Shown: positions 36,033 through 44,111 of the stretch, piece after piece
How positions within the stretch are numbered: the first letter of the stretch is position 1
How the letters are laid out: each line of letters begins with the position of its first letter
Assembly (NCBI GenBank): GCA_022768805.1
Contig: JALELB010000032.1
Location: 1 to 64,000 of the forward strand
Direction of reading: 5' to 3'
DNA length: 64,000 nucleotides
From: Ruminococcus sp.
Lineage (GTDB): Bacteria > Bacillota > Clostridia > Oscillospirales > Ruminococcaceae
The notes under the pieces: model-generated
What the model saw: the letters and a program-made list of their open reading frames with translations, nothing else
Databases searched by the model: none
Told to the model about the DNA's origin: nothing
Made by a program: the position numbers and the translations under genes

Positions 36033-36112
36033 ACTATTTTTCAAGACTATTTTAATCCATTTTCGGCGCAATTGCAAGACAGGATTGACAAATTTCAGAC
36101 GGCTTATACAAA
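36033..36112. promoter_or_regulatory. fabH-fabD divergent control region
   Basis: Two direct copies of ACTATTTT (36033-36040 and 36046-36053) lie 13 bp apart. A consensus TTGACA (36085-36090) faces fabD, with TACAAA 16 bases later (36107-36112) as a modest -10. Facing fabH, TATAGT (36000-36005, minus strand) is the best -10 but lacks a good -35. The sites do not match remembered FapR or FabT operators. Confidence 0.4.
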
Positions 36113-36205
36113 TTCGTAAAAATCAACGGTATTTCTCGGATTATTCAGCCCGATATTGTGAACATCCAACAATGCAGCGCACATCACAAACAGGAGGCAC
36201 ATCGT

Positions 36206-37132
36206 ATGAACGTATTACTTTTCACCGGTCAGGGCAGCCAGTTCCCCGGCATGGGCGCAGAGCTTGCAGCTTCCCTGCCTGCCGCCGCAGCCATTTATGA
36301 AGCAGGCAGCGATATTCTGGGCTTTGACCTGAAAAAGCTGTGTCTGGAGGGGGATGAGGAAACCCTGGCGCAGACCTGCAATGCCCAGCCCGCCATTTAC
36401 GCCACGGAGCTGATCTGCCTGGAGGCGCTGAAGGCACGGGGCATCCCATACGCCGGCGTCTGCGGCCACTCTCTGGGGGAATACGCCGCCATGACTGCCT
36501 GCGGCATGCTGACGCCGGAAAACGGCTTCCGGGCGCTGAAAATCCGGGCACAGGCCATGGATGAAGCGGCAAAGTCCCAGGACAGCGGCATGTATGCCAT
36601 TCTGCGGATGGCTCCGGCACGTATCGCAGAGATCTGTGCGCAGACTCCGGGCTATGTGGTACCGGTGAACTTCAACTCCCCGGCCCAGACGGTGATCGCC
36701 GGAGAGCGGCAGGCGGTGGACGCTGCCGCAAAGGCATGCACCGAGGAAAAGGCAAGGGCTGTTCCTCTGGCAGTGGCAGCCGCCTTCCACAGCAAGCTGA
36801 TGCAGCCGGCAGCGGACAGCATCGCCGCAGAATTCACGGCCATCCCCTTTGCGGCTCCCACAGTGCCCTTCTACACCAACCTGACGGGAGAGCCTCTGGC
36901 GGAGGGCACGGATATGGCACAGTACTGTGCAAAGCACTGCGTCAGCCCGGTGCGCTTTGCCCAGGAGCTAGAAAACCTGCATGCAGCCGGCTTTGACACC
37001 TATATTGAGCTTGGCCCCAAGAAGGTGCTGACCTCCTTTGTGAAGCAGACCCTGAAGGATGTCCGCATGTACACCGTTACCGACCCGGATTCACTGGAGG
37101 AAGCTGCAACATGCCTGAAGCATACGGACTGA
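36206..37132 (+). CDS. fabD: Malonyl-CoA-ACP transacylase
   Basis: A 308-residue enzyme loading malonyl groups onto ACP. It begins LLFTGQGSQFPGMG; the nucleophile Ser is in CGHSLGEYAA near residue 93, the malonate-binding Arg in LKIRAQAMDEA near 117, and His in AAAFHSKLM near 200. ATG 36206 follows CAGGAGG. In many Clostridia fabD lies inside the fab operon between fabK and fabG; here it heads a separate plus-strand operon and its 3' end overlaps aroE by 22 bases. Confidence 0.96.
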   Translation: MNVLLFTGQGSQFPGMGAELAASLPAAAAIYEAGSDILGFDLKKLCLEGDEETLAQTCNAQPAIYATELICLEALKARGIPYAGVCGHSLGEYAAMTACGMLTPENGFRALKIRAQAMDEAAKSQDSGMYAILRMAPARIAEICAQTPGYVVPVNFNSPAQTVIAGERQAVDAAAKACTEEKARAVPLAVAAAFHSKLMQPAADSIAAEFTAIPFAAPTVPFYTNLTGEPLAEGTDMAQYCAKHCVSPVRFAQELENLHAAGFDTYIELGPKKVLTSFVKQTLKDVRMYTVTDPDSLEEAATCLKHTD

Positions 37133-37956
37133 TCGGCTATCCCCTGGGGCACTCCATGTCCCCCTTCCTGCACAGCGCCCTCTTTGCCCTGTCCGGCAGG
37201 GAAGGGGACTACCGGCTGCTGGAGCTTGCTCCGGAAACCATGGAGCAGCAGGTGGCTGCCATGACCGGCTACCGGGGCTGGAACGTAACCATACCCTATA
37301 AGGAACGGATTATCCCCCTGCTGGACAGGCTGGACCCATCCGCAGCACGCTACGGGGCGGTGAACTGCGTCCGCCGGGAGCCGGACGGCACCCTAACCGG
37401 CTACAATACGGACTGCACCGGCTTTCTCCATGCAGTCCGGGATTTTTCCCTGGGCGGCAGGGTGCTGCTGCTGGGCTGCGGCGGCGCCGGCAGGATGATG
37501 GCAACGGAGGCCGCCATGGCAGGGGCGGAGCTGACCATCGCCGTGCGGAATCCCCAGAAGCCGGAGCTTGCTGCCCTGGCGGCGCATCTGACGGAAGCAT
37601 ACCCCGGCGCAGGGATCCGGCTTACGGATCTGGAACATATCTCCGGCAGCTTTGACCTGCTGCTGAACTCCACACCGGTGGGCATGTTCCCCCATACGGA
37701 GGGTTGTCCTGTGCCGGAGGAAGTAATCCGCCGGTGCGGCGCCGTGTTTGACGCCATCTACAACCCTGCCCGAACCCGGCTGATGCAGATTGCAGAAGAT
37801 GCAGGCATCCCCACAGTTGGGGGCATGGACATGCTGGTACAGCAGGCGGCATGCGCCCAGGAAATCTGGTACGGCGCACAGTTTTCCCAGGAGGCGCTTT
37901 CAGCATTGACCCGGCAGGCTCAGGAACAGCTTGCCCGGCGGGAGGAAAAGGTATGA
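37111..37956 (+). CDS. aroE: Shikimate dehydrogenase
   Basis: A 281-residue NADP-dependent enzyme reducing 3-dehydroshikimate to shikimate. GYPLGHSMSPFLHS near residue 9, the catalytic Lys in WNVTIPYKE near 60, Asp in YNTDCTGF near 96, the nucleotide loop LLGCGGAGRM near 119, and NSTPVGMFP near 187 are present. It begins inside the end of fabD and overlaps aroK by four bases. Only aroE and aroK of the shikimate pathway occur in the window. Confidence 0.94.
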   Translation: MPEAYGLIGYPLGHSMSPFLHSALFALSGREGDYRLLELAPETMEQQVAAMTGYRGWNVTIPYKERIIPLLDRLDPSAARYGAVNCVRREPDGTLTGYNTDCTGFLHAVRDFSLGGRVLLLGCGGAGRMMATEAAMAGAELTIAVRNPQKPELAALAAHLTEAYPGAGIRLTDLEHISGSFDLLLNSTPVGMFPHTEGCPVPEEVIRRCGAVFDAIYNPARTRLMQIAEDAGIPTVGGMDMLVQQAACAQEIWYGAQFSQEALSALTRQAQEQLARREEKV

Positions 37957-38456
37957 CGGACAATATTTATCTCTGCGGCTTTATGGGCTGCGGAAAATCC
38001 ACGGTGGGCAGAGCGCTGTCGGAGCAGCTCCACTGCCCCTTCATTGACCTGGACAGTCTGATCGAAGCCAAGGTGGGCATGCGGATTACGGACATTTTCC
38101 AGCAGAAGGGGGAAACCTTTTTCCGCAGCACGGAACGGGAGGTGCTGCGGGAGGTGAGCCATGCCCAGCGGGGATCGGTAATCGCCTGCGGCGGCGGCGC
38201 ACTGGTGTTTGAGGCAAACGCCCGGCTCGCCCGCTGCTTCGGAAAGATCGTACTGCTGAATGTGCCCTTCTCCCTGTGCTATAAGCGAATCCACAACGAC
38301 CCCAACCGGCCCATCGCCTCCTCCAGCAGCCGGAAGGATCTGCTGCGGCTGTACCGGCTCCGGTATGCCCGGTACCACGACCATGCGGATCTGGTGATCC
38401 CGGTGCTGCCTCATGACACCCCGGAGCAGATTGCAGAAAGGATTCGGATCAGATGA
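37953..38456 (+). CDS. aroK: Shikimate kinase
   Basis: A 167-residue ATP-dependent kinase making shikimate-3-phosphate. The P-loop GFMGCGKSTVG is near residue 8, FIDLDSLIE with the Mg/shikimate Asp near 30, FFRSTEREVL near 56 and ACGGGALV near 77. Length is normal. The start ATG forms ATGA with the aroE stop, and GGAGGAAAAGG lies upstream. Confidence 0.94.
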   Translation: MTDNIYLCGFMGCGKSTVGRALSEQLHCPFIDLDSLIEAKVGMRITDIFQQKGETFFRSTEREVLREVSHAQRGSVIACGGGALVFEANARLARCFGKIVLLNVPFSLCYKRIHNDPNRPIASSSSRKDLLRLYRLRYARYHDHADLVIPVLPHDTPEQIAERIRIR

Positions 38457-39601
38457 AGCTGTATCATGCACATATTTATCCCATGGACCGTGCCCCTATC
38501 GAAAACGGCTGGGTGTCCGTGGAGAACGGAAAGATCACGGATATGGGGGAGGGGGAAATCGTCCCCGCCCCGGAAGACAGGGATCTGGCAGGGGCTATGC
38601 TGCTGCCGGGCTTTGTGGACGCCCATACCCACCTGGGCATCATCGAAAACGGCATCGGCTTTGAGGGAGACGACTGCAACGAGGCCAGCGACCCCTTTAC
38701 CCCCCAGCTCCGTGCCATTGACGGCATCAACCCTATGGATCGCTGCTTTGCAGAGGCGCGCCAGCGGGGCATCACTGCGGTGCTCAGCTCCCCGGGCAGC
38801 GCCAATGCCTGCGGGGGACAGATTGCCGCCATCAAAACCGCCGGCCGCCGGGTGGATTCCATGCTGATCCGCACCGCCGGGGTGAAATTCGCTCTGGGGG
38901 AGAACCCCAAATCCGTATACAATGACCGGGACGAGACCCCGGTGACCCGGATGGCCACCGCCGCCCTGATCCGGGAGGGGCTGGCGGCTGCCCGCCGGTA
39001 CCGCTCCGACCTTGCCGCCCACGAGGCGGATCCGGAAAATCTGGACGCACCGGAGTTTGACGCCAAGCACGAGGCGCTGCTGCCCCTGCTCCGGGGAGAA
39101 TGCAAGGCGTTTTTCCACTGTCACCGGGCGGACGATATGTTCACCGCTCTGCGAATTGCCAGAGAGTTCGGTCTGGATCCGGTGCTGGTTCACGGCACCG
39201 AGGGGCATCTGATCGCCGACCTGCTGGCGCCGGAGAAAACCGGTGTCATCATCGGTCCCCTGCTGTGTGACCGGTGCAAGCCGGAGCTTGTCCATGCGGA
39301 GCTGAAAAACGGCGCCGAGCTGCACCGGAACGGGGTACCCATCGCCATCTGTACGGACCATCCGGAGGTGCCCCTCCAGTATCTGCCCCTGTCTGCGGCA
39401 GCAGCCGTCAAGGGAGGGCTGCCCTACGATGCCGCCCTGTATGCCATTACCCTGGGGGCGGCAAGGCTTGCGGGCATCGATGACCGGGTGGGCAGCATCA
39501 CTCCCGGCAAGGACGCTGACCTGCAGTGCTACCGGGAGGATCCGCTGAATTTTCTCACGGAGCCGGAGTGGGTCATGATCGACGGGGAGGTAGTCACATG
39601 A
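38453..39601 (+). CDS. Amidohydrolase-family metal-dependent hydrolase
   Basis: A 382-residue member of the amidohydrolase superfamily (imidazolonepropionase/deacetylase-like subgroup). The N-terminal beta strands end at LLPGFVDAHTHLG, with the HxH metal pair near residue 60. Further His residues occur in FFHCHRADD near 222 and LVHGTEGH near 245, and the last metal Asp in ICTDHPEVPL near 303. GSITPGKDADLQCY closes the fold. All metal ligands look intact, so it should be active, but the substrate cannot be told. It overlaps both aroK and the next gene by four bases, inside the fabD-aro operon. Confidence 0.85.
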   Translation: MKLYHAHIYPMDRAPIENGWVSVENGKITDMGEGEIVPAPEDRDLAGAMLLPGFVDAHTHLGIIENGIGFEGDDCNEASDPFTPQLRAIDGINPMDRCFAEARQRGITAVLSSPGSANACGGQIAAIKTAGRRVDSMLIRTAGVKFALGENPKSVYNDRDETPVTRMATAALIREGLAAARRYRSDLAAHEADPENLDAPEFDAKHEALLPLLRGECKAFFHCHRADDMFTALRIAREFGLDPVLVHGTEGHLIADLLAPEKTGVIIGPLLCDRCKPELVHAELKNGAELHRNGVPIAICTDHPEVPLQYLPLSAAAAVKGGLPYDAALYAITLGAARLAGIDDRVGSITPGKDADLQCYREDPLNFLTEPEWVMIDGEVVT

Positions 39602-39942
39602 TCGCCGTGATCTTCTGGGGGCTGCTGGGGATATTTGCACTGGGCTTTACGATTGCCCTGCTGGTTCTGGTCCAGGAGGGCACGGTCATTGCCAATGACG
39701 GCATCACCGTCATAATCCGGCTCCGGGACGGCTCCGAGCATGCTCTGCCGGTGGCCCAGGCAGACGGCTCACGGCCCTTTATCCCCATCGGCAAGCAGGT
39801 CGCCTTTATGCCGGAAGCCCTGACCCGGCGGCAGGCTACCTATATGCTAACGCCAAAGTGGAAGGTGCTGCTTTCCGGGCTGGCTATATCCCTGCTGTTT
39901 CTTATCATCAGCGTGATGGTCTATTTCGAACGATTTATATAA
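39598..39942 (+). CDS. Two-helix membrane protein of unknown function
   Basis: A 114-residue protein with an N-terminal helix (about residues 2-26), a central soluble segment (EGTVIANDGITVIIRLRD onward to about 80) and a C-terminal helix (about 88-109). No family was recognised. ATG 39598 overlaps the amidohydrolase stop as ATGA with GGGGAGG upstream; the longer frame starts inside the previous gene. The 70-base gap after it contains a dispersed-repeat hairpin. Confidence 0.7.
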   Translation: MIAVIFWGLLGIFALGFTIALLVLVQEGTVIANDGITVIIRLRDGSEHALPVAQADGSRPFIPIGKQVAFMPEALTRRQATYMLTPKWKVLLSGLAISLLFLIISVMVYFERFI

Positions 39943-39988
39943 GGCAACACCGCACAAAGCACGCCTAACGGCTCTGCACGGTGCTGCC
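39943..39988. repeat. Intergenic hairpin with GGCAAnnCCGCACAAAG repeat
   Basis: GGCAACACCG (39943-39952) pairs with CGGTGCTGCC (39979-39988) with one mismatch. The left arm continues as CACAAAG. Similar sequences lie at 56843-56860 and, reversed, at 9211-9226. There is no T-run. Confidence 0.55.
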
Positions 39989-40012
39989 ATAAGCATGAAA
40001 GGAGTGCTGTCT

Positions 40013-40312
40013 ATGCATCCGGAAATTCAGGCGGTTGCAGCCGCCATCGGGGAGCTCTGTTCCCCCAAACGCATCTATCTGGTAAGCCGGAAGGAGAATA
40101 CCGCCGGGGAGCTTGTCAGCTTCAAGCTGGCGCTGGTGGTCTCCGACAGGGTGGAGAGCATCTCCGAGCTGGAATGCGCCCTGTACGCCCAGGTGGACTG
40201 CGACTACCCCTTTGACCTGGTGCTGTACCGGGAAAGCGAGTGGAACACCCTTTGCGCCGACCAGCGCACCTTTGCCTGGAAGATCGCACAGAACGGGAGC
40301 GTGCTGGGATGA
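40013..40312 (+). CDS. Degenerate MNT-like nucleotidyltransferase-fold protein
   Basis: A 99-residue protein coupled to a HEPN gene. Its pattern RIYLVSRKENTAGELVSFKLALVV follows the minimal nucleotidyltransferase (MNT) layout, in which IxLFGSRARG is followed by SDIDLxVV. However, the GS motif reads VS and the DxD metal pair reads KLA, so catalysis is unlikely. ATG 40013 is chosen over ATG 39995 because AAAGGAG (39998-40004) lies between them, eight bases before 40013. It overlaps the HEPN gene by four bases, the usual MNT-HEPN arrangement. The fold assignment is by motif layout and partner gene. Confidence 0.55.
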   Translation: MHPEIQAVAAAIGELCSPKRIYLVSRKENTAGELVSFKLALVVSDRVESISELECALYAQVDCDYPFDLVLYRESEWNTLCADQRTFAWKIAQNGSVLG

Positions 40313-40767
40313 GCCGGGGGTATCGGGACAACGACAGCAAGCGGTATTTCGACTGGCTGTATTATGCCCACATCGATCTGCTGGCGGCAAACGAGCTGAT
40401 GGAGCAGCCCCTGTGCTACAACACGGTGGCATTCCACTGCCAGCAGGCCATTGAAAAGGCAATCAAGGGCTATCTGCTTTACCGGCGGCACCGACTTTAC
40501 GACGGACACAACCTGCCCTGGCTGTGCAAGCAGGCCATGCAGGAGGATCCCCACTTCGGCCAGTGGCTGGATCGGGCTTCCATGCTGAACCGGTTCTACA
40601 TTGAGGCCAGGTACCCGGCAGACTTCCTGCTGCGGCTGGATCAGGAAACCATTATGCGGGTATTGACGGAAACCGCGGAAATGTCCCGGTTCATCATGAA
40701 GCTGGTACACTTTGACTTTGCAAGCTACCGCTATACGGGCACTCCCGCCCGGGAACAGGAGGAATAA
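40309..40767 (+). CDS. HEPN-domain protein
   Basis: A 152-residue all-helical HEPN protein. The core reads WLYYAHIDLLAANELME near residue 15, then NTVAFHCQQAIEKAIKGYLL near 40-59 and HNLPWLCKQA near 70. This is the PF05168-type layout. The RNase-type Rx4-6H catalytic motif of HEPN toxins is not evident, so it may act by binding nucleotides or a partner. It starts as ATGA on the MNT-like gene and lies two bases before deoD, so it is part of a housekeeping operon and not of a defence island. Confidence 0.8.
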   Translation: MSRGYRDNDSKRYFDWLYYAHIDLLAANELMEQPLCYNTVAFHCQQAIEKAIKGYLLYRRHRLYDGHNLPWLCKQAMQEDPHFGQWLDRASMLNRFYIEARYPADFLLRLDQETIMRVLTETAEMSRFIMKLVHFDFASYRYTGTPAREQEE

Positions 40768-40769
40768 CT

Positions 40770-41483
40770 ATGGCTACACCCCACAATCAGGCAGAACCCG
40801 GTCAGATCGCACCCCGGGTGCTGATGCCCGGCGACCCCCTGCGGGCACAGTTCATTGCGGAGCATTACCTGGAAAACCCGGTGTGCTACAACCGGGTGCG
40901 CAATATGCTGGGCTTTACGGGCACCTACAAGGGGGTTCCCGTATCCGTCCAGGGCAGCGGCATGGGGATGCCCTCCATCGGCATCTACTCCTATGAGCTG
41001 TTCCACCACTACAACGTGCAGAAAATTATCCGGGTAGGCACCGCAGGAGGCATCTCCCCCCAGGTGCAGCTGCGGGATATTGTATTGGGGCAGGGAGCAT
41101 GCACCAACAGCAGCTATGCAAACCAGTACGGCCTCCCCGGCACCTATGCCCCCATCGGGGATTTCGCCCTGCTGGAGGCTGCCGCACAGCAGGGACGGCG
41201 GCTGGGGCTTTCCTTCCATGTGGGCAACCTGCTGTCCAGCGATACCTTCTACGACGATGCAAATTCCACCGCCCAGTGGCAGAAAATGAACGTGCTGGCT
41301 GTGGAAATGGAGGCTGCCGCTTTGTATATGAACGCCGCCCGGGCGGGAAAACAGGCGCTTTGCATCGCCACCGTGTCGGATCTGCCGCTGACCGGGGCAT
41401 CCACCAGCCCCCAGGAACGGCAGGAGAGCTTTACCGCCATGATGGAGCTGGCGCTGGAAACCATCATTACCGAAGGAGCCTGA
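40770..41483 (+). CDS. deoD: Purine nucleoside phosphorylase, DeoD type
   Basis: A 237-residue hexameric-type phosphorylase that releases purine bases from nucleosides. VLMPGDPLRAQFIAEHYL near residue 17 binds phosphate, GTAGGISPQVQLRDIV near 90, VEMEAAALY near 180 binds ribose, and ATVSDLPLTG near 200 carries the catalytic Asp. Length is normal. It has AGGAGGAA upstream and is followed by hflX after three bases. Confidence 0.95.
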   Translation: MATPHNQAEPGQIAPRVLMPGDPLRAQFIAEHYLENPVCYNRVRNMLGFTGTYKGVPVSVQGSGMGMPSIGIYSYELFHHYNVQKIIRVGTAGGISPQVQLRDIVLGQGACTNSSYANQYGLPGTYAPIGDFALLEAAAQQGRRLGLSFHVGNLLSSDTFYDDANSTAQWQKMNVLAVEMEAAALYMNAARAGKQALCIATVSDLPLTGASTSPQERQESFTAMMELALETIITEGA

Positions 41484-41486
41484 TTC

Positions 41487-42740
41487 ATGATCGAAACGGA
41501 AGCAAAACGCCCCCGGGTGCTGCTGGCTGCGGTGGATACGGGAGAGTATGACGCAGAGCAGTCCCTGGATGAGCTGGAGGAGCTGGCGGACACTGCCGGG
41601 GCGGATACTGCCGCCCGGATGATCCAGAAGCGGCCTGCCTTTGACAGCGCCACCTGCATCGGGCCGGGCCGGCTGGAGGAAATGGCCCAGCTGTGCCAGT
41701 CCGGAGAGATTGACCAGATCATCTTTGACCATGAGCTGACCGCCACCCAGATCCGGAACATCGAGGACGCCTGCGGCGTGCACACCATCGACCGGACGAT
41801 GCTGATCCTGGATATTTTCGCCCAGCGTGCCACCACCCATGAGGGGCGGCTCCAGGTGGAGCTTGCCCAGCAGCGGTACCGGCTGCCCCGGCTGGCGGGT
41901 ATGGGCATCCAGCTGTCCCGGCTGGGCGGCGGTATCGGCACCAGAGGCCCCGGCGAAACCAAGCTGGAAACCGACAAGCGGCATATCCGCACCCGGATCT
42001 CCAACCTGTCGGCGGAGCTGAAGGAAATCGAAAAGCGCCGCACCTACGCCAGAAGCCGCCGGAAAAAGGACGGGGTGCTGGTGTGCGCCATTGTGGGCTA
42101 TACCAACGTGGGGAAGTCCACGCTGCTGAATCTGCTGACGGACGCCGGGGTGCTGGCGGAAAACAAGCTGTTTGCCACATTGGAAACCACCTCCCGTGCA
42201 ATCGAGCTGCCGGACGGCAGAAGCCTCATGCTGGTGGATACGGTGGGACTGATCCGGCGGCTGCCCCACCACCTGGTGGAGGCCTTTAAATCCACCCTGG
42301 AGGAGGCTGCCAATGCGGACGTGATTCTGCATATCTGCGACGCCTCTGCGGAAAACTGCGAAGAACAGGCCCAGGTGACGTTGGATCTGCTGTCGGAGCT
42401 GGGCTGTGACGGGATCCCGGTGGTTACCGTGTTCAACAAATGCGACCTGCTGCCGCCGGCACTGGCATTCGCCCCGGAGACCCGGAATGCGGTGCTGATC
42501 TCCGCCAAGGAAAATCAGGGCATTGACCAGCTTCTGGACGCTCTGGCAAAGGCCCTGCCGGATCCGGCAAAGCGCATGCGGCTGCTGCTCCCCTTTTCCC
42601 AGGGGGGACTGCTGAACGACATCCGCAGCAGCGGCAAGCTGTTTTCCGAGGAATACACCCCGGAGGGGGTTCTGATCGAGGCTATGGTGGATGTACGGCT
42701 GCAAAAGGCGGCGGCACCCTATGAAACAGAAAAAGCGTGA
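41487..42740 (+). CDS. hflX: GTPase HflX
   Basis: A 417-residue ribosome-associated GTPase that splits stalled or hibernating 70S ribosomes in other bacteria. The N-terminal HflX domain contains IGPGRLEEM near residue 54, and the linker GIGTRGPGETKLETDKR near 150 is diagnostic. The G domain has GYTNVGKST near 203-211 (G1), DTVGLIRRLP near 251 (G3), and NKCDLL near 316 (G4). It is the last gene of the fabD operon. Its stop codon lies inside the terminator stem at 42735-42757. Confidence 0.96.
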   Translation: MIETEAKRPRVLLAAVDTGEYDAEQSLDELEELADTAGADTAARMIQKRPAFDSATCIGPGRLEEMAQLCQSGEIDQIIFDHELTATQIRNIEDACGVHTIDRTMLILDIFAQRATTHEGRLQVELAQQRYRLPRLAGMGIQLSRLGGGIGTRGPGETKLETDKRHIRTRISNLSAELKEIEKRRTYARSRRKKDGVLVCAIVGYTNVGKSTLLNLLTDAGVLAENKLFATLETTSRAIELPDGRSLMLVDTVGLIRRLPHHLVEAFKSTLEEAANADVILHICDASAENCEEQAQVTLDLLSELGCDGIPVVTVFNKCDLLPPALAFAPETRNAVLISAKENQGIDQLLDALAKALPDPAKRMRLLLPFSQGGLLNDIRSSGKLFSEEYTPEGVLIEAMVDVRLQKAAAPYETEKA

Positions 42741-42765
42741 TGCTTCCCGCATCACGCTTTCGTTT
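42735..42765. terminator. Bidirectional terminator between hflX and the VanY-like gene
   Basis: 9-bp stem GCGTGATGC (42735-42743) and GCATCACGC (42749-42757), preceded by an A-run and followed by TTTCGTTTT. It can act on both strands and overlaps the hflX stop codon. Confidence 0.82.
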
Positions 42766-42774
42766 TGCCCTGTA

Positions 42775-43857
42775 TCATTCCTCCGGGGTATCTGCTGTGT
42801 CAGTAGTATCCTCCGGCTCTGTGACATTCTCCGTGGATGCTTCTGCCGGAGCATCCTTCAGCTCCACCGTGACAATGAATGCGTCCTGGTTGTTGCCGGA
42901 AATGGTATAGTCCAGATCCGCCGGAACCGGCACGGAGGTGAAAGTATCCGTCAGATTCGCCGGCACGGTGTAAACCTCATACTGCTTGCCGTTGGCTGCA
43001 CTGATCTTCAGGTGATCCCCCTCATAGGTGTAATTGTACAGCTGCCGGATGTATTCCTCCAGGCAGAGCTTCTGCTCCGTCATGTAGGTGGCGTGGGGAA
43101 TCCCCACATACCGGTAGTGACCGCTTTCCGCCCCGATGCCGGTTTCCGATTCCTTGGACTCGGGATACCGGAGGATGAACCCATACTCCGCACAGTGCTG
43201 ATCCACCCAGGCATACTCCCCGTCTCCGGTGAAATCCTCGGAATATTTGCTGTAATACAGGTTCACATTCAGCGCAAGTCCGGTCTGATGCTCGGAATAG
43301 CCCGGCTTGGATACGTTGCCGGAGGCCTTGTTCTTGTCGTACAGCTCCTTCTGCATCTCCGCCGTCCGATAACCAGTGACAACCTGGATATTATCCAGCC
43401 CGGTGGCAGCCCGGAAATCGTTCATCAGCTTGTTCCAGGCAACCACGCACCGCTTGCGCAGCTGCAGCTCGATGGAGCTGACATAATAGGCGTCGTTCTT
43501 GTTGTCGTATATGCTGACCAGCTCGTCCGTGTCCAGCCCGTCCGTATACTTCACATCGTTGTTGACCAGAATCAGATCTCCCATGTTCACATTGCTGTTG
43601 GAGATGGTTTCGCTGCCGTAAATCACGGCGTTGGGATCATTTGGGGAGGCGGTGGGGGTGGTTACCACCACCTGGCTGTCCGCTCCGCCCTGGCCTTTGA
43701 TGTCTGCAAAGGAATTGTGAATTTTCGTCAGTCCGTATGCTGCGCCCAGTACCACTACCATGCTCAGCACCAGGGTGATAAACCCCTTCGGGGACTTCCG
43801 CAGCTCCTTGGCATTTGTTCCTGTGTATGCGTCCATATTGATCTGTGGCGTTGCCAC
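42775..43857 (-). CDS. VanY/M15B-type D,D-carboxypeptidase-like membrane protein
   Basis: A 360-residue type II membrane protein. A short cytosolic start is followed by one helix (GFITLVLSMVVVLGAAYGL, about 24-42), a Thr/Ser/Pro-rich stretch and a VanY-like domain (about 90-275). VVTGYRTAEMQKELYD near residue 160 and GYSEHQTGLALNVNL near 185 match M15B peptidases, followed by SGHYRYVGIPHA near 243. M15B enzymes use His, Asp and His to bind zinc. The SxHxxGxAxD motif here ends in Asn (LALNV), so one ligand is changed. The C-terminus is acidic and Thr-rich. The start is GTG at 43857, with AAAGGAG three bases away, unusually close. Confidence 0.82.
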   Translation of the reverse strand: MATPQINMDAYTGTNAKELRKSPKGFITLVLSMVVVLGAAYGLTKIHNSFADIKGQGGADSQVVVTTPTASPNDPNAVIYGSETISNSNVNMGDLILVNNDVKYTDGLDTDELVSIYDNKNDAYYVSSIELQLRKRCVVAWNKLMNDFRAATGLDNIQVVTGYRTAEMQKELYDKNKASGNVSKPGYSEHQTGLALNVNLYYSKYSEDFTGDGEYAWVDQHCAEYGFILRYPESKESETGIGAESGHYRYVGIPHATYMTEQKLCLEEYIRQLYNYTYEGDHLKISAANGKQYEVYTVPANLTDTFTSVPVPADLDYTISGNNQDAFIVTVELKDAPAEASTENVTEPEDTTDTADTPEE

Positions 43858-43917
43858 TTACTCCTTTCACAGCTTCACTGCCTGTTTTGCGCATATTGTA
43901 CACGCATGTTATTTCTT

Positions 43918-43926
43918 ATTATACCA
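43918..43926 (-). promoter_or_regulatory. Extended -10 promoter of the VanY-like gene
   Basis: Minus strand TGG followed by TATAAT (43918-43923) is a strong extended -10; no good -35 is seen at the expected distance. Confidence 0.55.
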
Positions 43927-44026
43927 CATCCCGGGCAAAAAGGGGATAGTTTTTTGATGATTTGTATGTATTGCACAAAAATTCATAACATGTTATGTGT
44001 TTTCAGATGAAACTGTATGAAAACCA

Positions 44027-44055
44027 TTGCGTTCTGCCCATAGATATGTTACACT
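44027..44055 (+). promoter_or_regulatory. Promoter of the zinc-ribbon gene
   Basis: TTGCGT (44027-44032), 17-bp spacer, TACACT (44050-44055) with extended -10 TGT. The start is expected about 50 bases before ATG 44112. Confidence 0.65.
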
Positions 44056-44111
44056 AAACGTGTAAAAGCACATGCGTCCGAACGCATAAGGGCGCAGATG
44101 GGGGGATTTGC

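Noticed and set aside
40013..40767. Active MNT-HEPN toxin-antitoxin system
   Set aside because: Catalytic motifs of both partners appear missing and the genes are embedded in a metabolic operon.
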